Assembly (NCBI RefSeq): GCF_003851885.1
Contig: NZ_BHZE01000004.1
Coordinates: forward strand, 1-64,000
Source: Thermaurantimonas aggregans
GTDB taxonomy: Bacteria > Bacteroidota > Bacteroidia > Flavobacteriales > Schleiferiaceae
Length of the DNA: 64,000 bases
Reading direction: 5' to 3'
Under the pieces are notes generated by a model that saw nothing but the letters and a program-made list of their open reading frames with translations, had not been told where the DNA came from and did no database searches. The first letter of the stretch is position 1. Every line of letters begins with the position of its first letter. Shown here piece by piece: positions 63,330-64,000 of the stretch. Made by a program: the position numbers and the translations under genes.

Positions 63330-64000
63330 TTAAAAATCTTTGATTACAAAAACAGTTCTTCTGTTAAGTGCTCTGCCTTGCTCGGTTTGATTGGTGGCGA
63401 TCGGTTTGTCGGAGCCAAATCCTTTGTACGACATGCGCGAAGGCGATATACCTTTATTTACTAAGTATTCATAAACCACTTTTGCTCTGTTGTTCGAAAG
63501 TACCAGATTTTCTTTGCGGGTACCCACATTGTCGGTATGACCTTGAATTTCAATTCGAATGTTCTTATTGGTTTTTAAAAACTCGTAAAATTCTTCCAAG
63601 ATTCGAATAGCTCTTTTGTCTAAAGCATATGAATTCGTTTCGAAATTGATATCGTGTAATCGGTATTCCTCACCCCGCTTGAGTTTTTTGACTTCAATGG
63701 TCTGTTGTTTTATTACAGACTCTCGCGATGCATTGATGTCTTCAGCAGCGATGTAGCGCGAGGTAAAGGCAGTTCCCTCCTTCTCAGCCACCAGCAATAA
63801 ATCTTCATTCTGCTGAGCTTGCACAGCTACGGCAAAGTCGCCTGTAACAGTATCGATTCGCACAGTTGATTCTTGGGCTGATTGCACTTTTTTAATTTTT
63901 ACTTGTACATTTCCGGGCGATCGTCCGTTTTCATCCATTAATCTGCCAGTAATTAATCTAGTAAAGTTAGGTCTGGCGTTCTGGGGTAATTCAAAGTAGA
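63330..64000 (-). CDS. OmpA-family protein, N-terminus outside the window
   Basis: The frame stays open through 64000, so the gene is cut by the window edge; Met at 63938 is probably internal. The visible part has 223 codons. It begins with a beta-sandwich-like stretch (LITGRLMDENGRSPGNVQVK), as in carboxypeptidase-regulatory-like domains. A C-terminal OmpA domain follows (about the last 115 residues) with IEIQGHTDNVG and LSNNRAKVVYEYL, the peptidoglycan-binding core. It is probably an outer-membrane or periplasmic anchor protein. The missing N-terminus should hold the signal peptide and further domains. Confidence 0.88.
   Translation of the reverse strand, partial: YFELPQNARPNFTRLITGRLMDENGRSPGNVQVKIKKVQSAQESTVRIDTVTGDFAVAVQAQQNEDLLLVAEKEGTAFTSRYIAAEDINASRESVIKQQTIEVKKLKRGEEYRLHDINFETNSYALDKRAIRILEEFYEFLKTNKNIRIEIQGHTDNVGTRKENLVLSNNRAKVVYEYLVNKGISPSRMSYKGFGSDKPIATNQTEQGRALNRRTVFVIKDF

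Noticed and set aside
1-64000. CRISPR arrays, insertion sequences, prophage or defence systems
   Set aside because: No spaced direct repeats, transposase motifs, integrase or nuclease-type defence genes were seen; gene content is core chromosome throughout.

Overview
The window reads as a chromosomal stretch from a Bacteroidota bacterium, probably of the Flavobacteriales-like branch. The evidence is: two secreted proteins with type IX secretion (T9SS) C-terminal sorting domains (6981-9722, 17460-18650); about a dozen promoter -7 boxes of the Bacteroidota form TAnnTTTG; phylum-typical families (DUF3467, DUF2795, HU/CCDC81-SPOR, a short Ppx/GppA); and tRNA genes without an encoded CCA. Superoxide dismutase and oxygen-dependent HemF point to life with oxygen. 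Nearly all of the sequence is core chromosome. I see no insertion sequence, prophage, CRISPR array, rRNA operon or plasmid function.

Layout. 1-9.7 kb is a run of eight minus-strand genes: a T9SS FG-GAP surface protein, a two-gene ABC transporter with a histidine-rich permease, a small unknown protein, an SDR oxidoreductase, dprA, recJ and ppx, closed by a terminator. 9.7-18.7 kb holds DUF2237, an SLC45-like sugar permease, a large unknown envelope protein with a SPOR domain, and a co-oriented set of a subtilase, a beta-barrel, a Crp/Fnr regulator and a T9SS esterase. 18.7-21 kb has tRNA-Arg, sodA, rmlA and tRNA-Ala. 21-26.5 kb has a 1000-residue TPR protein, an outer-membrane barrel and FtsE, followed by convergent alkB.

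27.2-40.6 kb is the main information-processing cluster on the minus strand: tRNA-Thr, Tyr, Gly, Thr, tuf, tRNA-Trp, secE, nusG, rplKAJL, rpoBC and DUF3467. It starts at a well-formed promoter (40582-40611), carries an attenuator-like hairpin between rplL and rpoB, and ends in a strong terminator. 40.8-49.3 kb has rmlB, a glycogen pair (GH57/DUF3536 and glgB), an HU-SPOR protein and pruA. A highly structured GC-rich intergenic element (49285-49473) precedes hemF.

50.4-57.6 kb is a membrane-lipid and proteostasis block (psd, cdsA, LUD protein, ftsH, rsfS, birA, SRPBCC protein, pyrE, NUDIX). pyrE and the NUDIX gene are divergent, with promoter boxes that cross each other. 57.6-64 kb has ahcY, a tiny acidic lipoprotein, a polyprenyl synthase, a long-chain acyl-CoA ligase, DUF2795, a cobalamin adenosyltransferase and an OmpA-family protein cut by the right edge.

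I did not find a convincing new multi-gene system. The items most worth a second look are the hairpin-rich element before hemF, the uncharacterised SPOR envelope protein, the TPR/barrel/FtsE set without FtsX, the histidine-rich ABC transporter, the crossed pyrE/NUDIX promoters and the rplL-rpoB attenuator. Start codons were often moved inward from the longest open frame, as stated in each entry. Family calls come from recognised motifs; no database search was possible.
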